Positions 5,163 through 5,839 of a stretch of DNA of 5,839 bases are shown here, one piece after another. The notes below the pieces were generated by a model. That model worked only from the letters and a program-made list of their open reading frames with translations. It was not told the origin of the DNA and did no database searches. The DNA lies in NCBI GenBank assembly GCA_030425745.1, contig JAUHZW010000138.1, forward strand, positions 1 through 5,839. Reading direction: 5' to 3'. How positions within the stretch are numbered: position 1 is the first letter of the stretch; every line of letters starts with the position of its first letter. The position numbers and the translations under genes are program-made. The stretch is from Actinomycetes bacterium (GTDB lineage Bacteria; Actinomycetota; Actinomycetes; S36-B12).

Positions 5163-5839
5163 CACCGGAACTCTGGTCGATCGCGTCGCCCTGATCACCG
5201 GGGCAGGCGCGGGGCTCGGGTCGGTGGTGGCGCGCAGGTTCGCCGCCGAGGGCGCTGCCGTGGTGGCCCACGGGCGTTCTCTCGAGGCCACGGCCCCGAT
5301 CGTGGCCGAGATCGAGCAGGCGGGCGGCCGTGCGGTCGGTGTCGCGGGTGACCTCTCCGCCGGGGAGTCCGCCCTCGCCGGCATCGTCGACCAGGCCCAG
5401 GGGCGGTGGGGCGCCGTCGATGTCCTCGTCAACAACGCCGCCGACCAGCGGATGACTCCTCTCGGTGATCAGAACCTCGGCATCTGGCGGGACGAGCTGG
5501 AGGTGAACCTGCTCGCGGTGGCCGAGCTCACCCGGCTCGTCTGCCAGCGTGCGGCTGATCGGACGGAGGTGTCGGTGGTCAACATCTCCTCGGTCGAGGG
5601 CCTGGCCCCCTTCCCGGACCATGCGGCGTACGCGGCCTCGAAGGCCGCGCTGCTCTCGCTGACCGCGTCCTCGGCCGCTGAGTTCGCACCCGCTCGCGTC
5701 AACGCCGTGGCGGCCGGGCTGATCGATCGCCCCGGGCTGGCCGAGGCGTGGCCCGCCGGGCACGGCTGGTGGAGCCGGGTGACGCCTCTGGGGCGTCCGG
5801 TCACGCCCGAGGAGGTCGCCTCGGTCGCTGCCTTCCTCG
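5155..5839 (+). CDS. Short-chain dehydrogenase/reductase (SDR), 3' end outside window
   Basis: NAD(P)(H)-dependent classical SDR; substrate unknown. From GTG 5155 the frame stays open to the window end, giving 228 residues; classical SDRs are about 245-260 long, so only some 20-30 residues should be missing. Seen: cofactor loop T-G-A-G-A-G-L-G (15-22), G-D-L (65-67), N-N-A-A (93-96), Asn118, the serine block N-I-S-S (143-146), and the catalytic Y-A-A-S-K (Tyr159, Lys163). Ser146 lies 13 residues before the Tyr, as usual. Residues H-G-R-S (39-42) after the second strand replace the acidic residue typical of NAD-specific enzymes, and Arg41 hints at NADP(H) preference (inference). It overlaps the cupin by 8 bp and ends the visible operon. 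In this setting it might oxidise or reduce a methylthio- or deoxy-sugar derived alcohol, aldehyde or ketone, but nothing in the sequence shows it. Confidence 0.9.
   Translation, partial: MASTGTLVDRVALITGAGAGLGSVVARRFAAEGAAVVAHGRSLEATAPIVAEIEQAGGRAVGVAGDLSAGESALAGIVDQAQGRWGAVDVLVNNAADQRMTPLGDQNLGIWRDELEVNLLAVAELTRLVCQRAADRTEVSVVNISSVEGLAPFPDHAAYAASKAALLSLTASSAAEFAPARVNAVAAGLIDRPGLAEAWPAGHGWWSRVTPLGRPVTPEEVASVAAFL

Noticed and set aside
4275..5435. 386-codon open frame on the - strand opposite the deaminase, cupin and SDR genes
   Set aside because: Antisense to three genes with clear family motifs; the translation is an Ala/Arg/Ser/Thr/Pro mixture with no fold signature.
1..5839. Mobile elements, CRISPR array, tRNA/rRNA genes, toxin-antitoxin or defence genes
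   Set aside because: No terminal repeats, regularly spaced repeats, tRNA-like folds or transposase motifs were seen; the window is almost fully accounted for by metabolic genes of uniform composition.

Overview
The window looks like high-G+C actinobacterial DNA (Actinomycetota; genus not resolved). This rests on strong G/C bias at third codon positions, GTG starts, short stop/start overlaps and an actinobacterial type of cytidine deaminase (C-A-E-C plus P-C-G-R-C-R-Q). Nearly every base is coding. The only gene-free stretches are a 64-bp divergent spacer (926-989) and a 45-bp gap (1602-1646).

Layout. Positions 1-219 hold the 3' end of a class II (FucA-like) aldolase on the + strand. It converges, with one base between the stop codons, on mtnC (221-925, - strand). 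From the spacer upstream of mtnC a + strand gene train departs: mtnB, mtnD, a cytidine deaminase, an MTAP/MTIP-family nucleoside phosphorylase, an MTA/adenosine deaminase (MtaD type), a DUF985-type cupin, and a short-chain dehydrogenase (SDR) cut by the window end. From mtnD onward each gene overlaps the next by 4-11 bp, indicating one translationally coupled operon.

Function. The set encodes most of a methionine (methylthioadenosine, MTA) salvage pathway. The phosphorylase carries Asn-Pro-Ala-Ala where MTA phosphorylases carry Asp-Tyr-Asp, which points to a 6-oxopurine base. Its neighbour is an MTA deaminase. The inferred route is therefore MTA -> methylthioinosine (MtaD) -> methylthioribose-1-phosphate + hypoxanthine (MTIP-like phosphorylase) -> [isomerase, MtnA, not in window] -> dehydration (MtnB) -> enolisation/dephosphorylation (MtnC) -> oxygenolysis (MtnD) to the methionine ketoacid and formate. 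The final transaminase is also not in the window. The partial aldolase could provide a side exit that splits 5-deoxy- or 5-methylthio-ribulose-1-phosphate into DHAP and an aldehyde.

The least explained parts are the cupin and the SDR, coupled to the pathway genes but without an assigned step, and the cytidine deaminase in the middle of the operon.
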